DNA of 64,000 nt, taken from NCBI GenBank assembly GCA_016928975.1, contig JAFGJR010000147.1, positions 1-64,000 on the forward strand, written 5' to 3'. Positions 63,001-64,000 of the stretch are shown here, one piece after another. The stretch comes from Sedimentisphaerales bacterium. GTDB taxonomy: Bacteria; Planctomycetota; Phycisphaerae; Sedimentisphaerales; SG8-4. Every line of letters begins with the position of its first letter. The first letter of the stretch is position 1. Both the position numbers and the translations under genes were made by a program. The notes beneath the pieces were generated by a model. The model worked only from the letters and a program-made list of their open reading frames with translations. It had not been told where the DNA came from and did no database searches.

Positions 63001-64000
63001 GGATTGGCCGGGACACAATTACTATGCCGCGTGCCGCCGGCCTCCGAATTCCACCGGCTTCAAGTTCTTCAACTGGGACTCGGAGGGGGCGATCGTCATC
63101 TGGTCCAGCCTGAACGCCAATGTGACCAACGTGAGAGACGGGGCCGCGATCCCCTACGCCGCCCTGCGGCCCAACCCGGAGTTCTGCCTGCTCTTCGCAG
63201 ACCACGTCCAGAAGCATATGTTCAGCGACGGTCCGGCGACGCCCGGCGCGTCGTATGCACGCTACAAGAAGCTGGCCGACCAGGTCGATCTGGCGATCAT
63301 CGCGGAGTCGGCTCGCTGGGGCGATCAGTCGAGCGCGACCCCATACACTCTGGCCGACTGGCGCAAGACATGCGACTATATTCTGGACACCTACATGCCG
63401 CAACGCCCCGCGATCGTGCTCGATCAGTTGAAGAGCGCGGGTCTCTACCCGGCAGTGGCGGCCCCGGTGTTCCATATCAACGGCGCACCTCGCCAGGGGG
63501 GCGAAGTCCCCTCGGACAGCCTGCTGACGATGAGCGTGACCAGGGGGCAGGCGTACTACACGATGGACGGCAGCGATCCCCGCCTCCCCGCAGGGCAGTC
63601 CGTGGACGGCAAGATCGTCACGCTGTTGGCGGAGAGTGCGCCCAAGCGGGTCCTTGTGCCGAGCGTCGCCAACGGCGGCAACCTGCTCAGCAACATTCCC
63701 GCCGGCTTCCAGGTCACGTACTACAAATCGACGGTGGCTGTCGACAACATTGCGACGGCGGAGAGTGTGATCTCCGACCGCACGCGGCAGGCCACCACGG
63801 CCAACGAGCAGGCCCGGGTTATCAACTACTTCAACACGGGCGGCACCGGCAACTTCCCGAATGACCGGGCGTTTCCGGGCACGACCCTCAACGCGGACGT
63901 GGAGGATTTCGTCGTCCTGGTGACGGGCAGGGTCATGATCCCGGCGGCGGGCGAGTGGACCTTCGGCGTCAACAGCGACGATGGCTACTCCATGACTCTG
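60098..64000 (+). CDS. giant secreted protein with N-terminal dockerin repeats, lamin-tail, CHB_HEX and CotH-kinase domains (3' end outside window)
   Basis: At least 1301 residues; the frame is open to the end of the window. Order: signal peptide (about 1-21), two dockerin Ca-binding repeats ('GDLNTDRKVDFTDLRILADS', 'ADLDGDGSVTLADFTRLGLN', about 28-85), a lamin-tail-like domain ('DSSDWIELYNPTERVFDLSG', 'FPSGTSLRPNGYLVVFASGK'), a laminin-G/DUF1349-like beta domain (near 320-440, 'DPWAKAGVMIRETLAAG'), a chitobiase/hexosaminidase C-terminal domain ('GATIRYTTDGTKPTE'), then a CotH spore-coat-kinase domain ('RKKTFRLMFKREYG', 'VHLYLNGLYWGLYNVTERP', 'FKFFNWDSEGAI'), a second CHB_HEX-type unit ('QAYYTMDGSDPRLPAG') and the start of a PA14-like domain. 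ATG 60098 has GGAGG upstream. Probably anchored or exported to the surface; the CotH domain suggests Ser/Thr protein or glycan phosphorylation. Confidence 0.9.
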   Translation, partial: MRNACWIVLLSVVGTMTAGAASYPVGDLNTDRKVDFTDLRILADSWLEGDCQSTACPADLDGDGSVTLADFTRLGLNWRANFETPVINEFMASNGSRQPLGEGGLLDADGDSSDWIELYNPTERVFDLSGWYLTDSTDDLTKWQFPSGTSLRPNGYLVVFASGKNRTTGQLHTNFQLAARGEYLALVKSDGRTVADEYAGGYPEQLTDISYGLGQSAAQFISSGSTVSYHVPGPEDADRDWTAVDFDDDGWPTATASLGFWQTSQLVGRDIGSPSVAGSYEAYSETTYMLLGDGADIGGSADSFYYLYMPLRGDGELTARVLGMVDTDPWAKAGVMIRETLAAGSRHATQVVSALSGTAFLRRTTTSGASVSAQGNGYKPPYWIRISRRGNIFSGYYSANGVNWAQQGTETIAMSQDASVGLCVTSRAAGIPCSAVFDNVTFGSQTNNLLRDRMLGVNASVWVRAGFEAEETAFYDSLRLAVRYEDGFVAWLNGVEVARADFTGTPRWDSAAGSDRSDLLMGEPAVLDLSRHKGLLRDGRNVLAVQGLNDNKTNPVFLIAPEMSASGQIRVPQYFVAPTPGKANISGAVDLVATPELSHERGFYSTAFALSIFCNTPGATIRYTTDGTKPTEVSGLTYAKPIPIGTTTCLRVGAFKPGWMSSPVQTHTYLFLDQVSRQPRNPSGFPATWGGTNADYEMDPDVVNNALYRNQLTPALLSLPTMSIVATVDDLFGTKGLHGDPWGQGVQWERPVSVEWIHPDGATGFQVDAGLRIYGGAFRGYNLTRKKTFRLMFKREYGPTKLNFRLFEEEDATTSFDMIILRGGANDGWNDWGKANTQYIVDEFVRRTQLALGQVAVHGTFVHLYLNGLYWGLYNVTERPVEPFCAAYYGGDEEEWDAVNRGEARGDSNLTTWNAMLSRARAGLSDPASYQRIQGNDPDGTRNPAYDDLLDVDNYIDYMFSNFWGGTGDWPGHNYYAACRRPPNSTGFKFFNWDSEGAIVIWSSLNANVTNVRDGAAIPYAALRPNPEFCLLFADHVQKHMFSDGPATPGASYARYKKLADQVDLAIIAESARWGDQSSATPYTLADWRKTCDYILDTYMPQRPAIVLDQLKSAGLYPAVAAPVFHINGAPRQGGEVPSDSLLTMSVTRGQAYYTMDGSDPRLPAGQSVDGKIVTLLAESAPKRVLVPSVANGGNLLSNIPAGFQVTYYKSTVAVDNIATAESVISDRTRQATTANEQARVINYFNTGGTGNFPNDRAFPGTTLNADVEDFVVLVTGRVMIPAAGEWTFGVNSDDGYSMTL

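Noticed and set aside
60017..63475. Two long antisense open frames (60017-62098 and 62105-63475)
   Set aside because: They lie opposite the CotH-domain gene, whose domain content is clear. The antisense products show no recognisable domain.
1..64000. tRNA, rRNA, CRISPR arrays, insertion sequences, phage or integrase genes
   Set aside because: Looked for by eye on both strands; nothing with the needed structure or protein motifs was found. A tRNAscan or ISfinder run would be decisive.

Overview
The window looks like chromosomal DNA of a planctomycete, most likely Phycisphaerae/Sedimentisphaerales-like. The evidence is its high GC, secreted proteins with dockerin-type Ca-binding repeats, pseudopilins with a methylation motif followed by short DUF1559-like bodies, a MoxR/DUF58/BatA-type operon, a DUF2961 protein and a rhamnose-use operon. 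I see no rRNA, tRNA, CRISPR array, insertion sequence or phage gene. Several promoters can be read directly as TTGACx-like and TATAxT-like hexamers 16 to 18 bases apart.

Layout. 1-7568 (minus strand): rhamnose operon rhaB, PHP-domain protein, zinc-type MDR dehydrogenase, DUF2961/GH172-like secreted protein, rhaA and an NCS1-like permease cut by the window edge. 7569-10630 (minus): folC (apparently leaderless) and dprA. 10670-11575: a secreted ThuA-like protein. 12006-29252 (plus): a long collinear cluster with a coiled-coil membrane protein, a double-VWA membrane protein, MoxR ATPase, DUF58 protein, BatA-like VWA protein, a secreted/membrane protein, then one ABC ATPase followed by three tandem paralogous ABC-2 permeases. 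29344-31491: secreted DUF5696-like glycosidase. 31672-33776: zinc-ribbon membrane protein, a pseudopilin and its partner. 33780-34470: a decayed sugar-binding-protein gene fused to what may be an ABC-ATPase scrap. 34509-39490 (minus): nrnA, CNNM/CBS protein, ribF, TPR protein, CcdA-like protein.

39720-44096 (plus) is the most unusual part. A perfect 7-1-7 palindrome overlaps a promoter -35 element, followed by a His-rich membrane protein, a Fur/Zur-family regulator translationally coupled to it, a small His/Cys-rich membrane protein and two distantly paralogous secreted dockerin-tailed proteins flanking a pseudopilin. I infer a zinc (or other metal) starvation module.

44166-64000: lipoprotein amidase; hicB with a hicA that has lost its catalytic centre; GH5-like glycosidase; tyrS with a REP-like double hairpin in its leader; tatA and an enlarged tatC; a DUF790 nuclease/XPB helicase pair resembling archaeal Bax1-XPB; a small membrane protein; a membrane metallophosphoesterase; a B12-binding radical SAM protein; an MFS transporter; a beta-CASP RNA nuclease; and a very large secreted CotH-kinase protein with N-terminal dockerin repeats that runs off the right edge.
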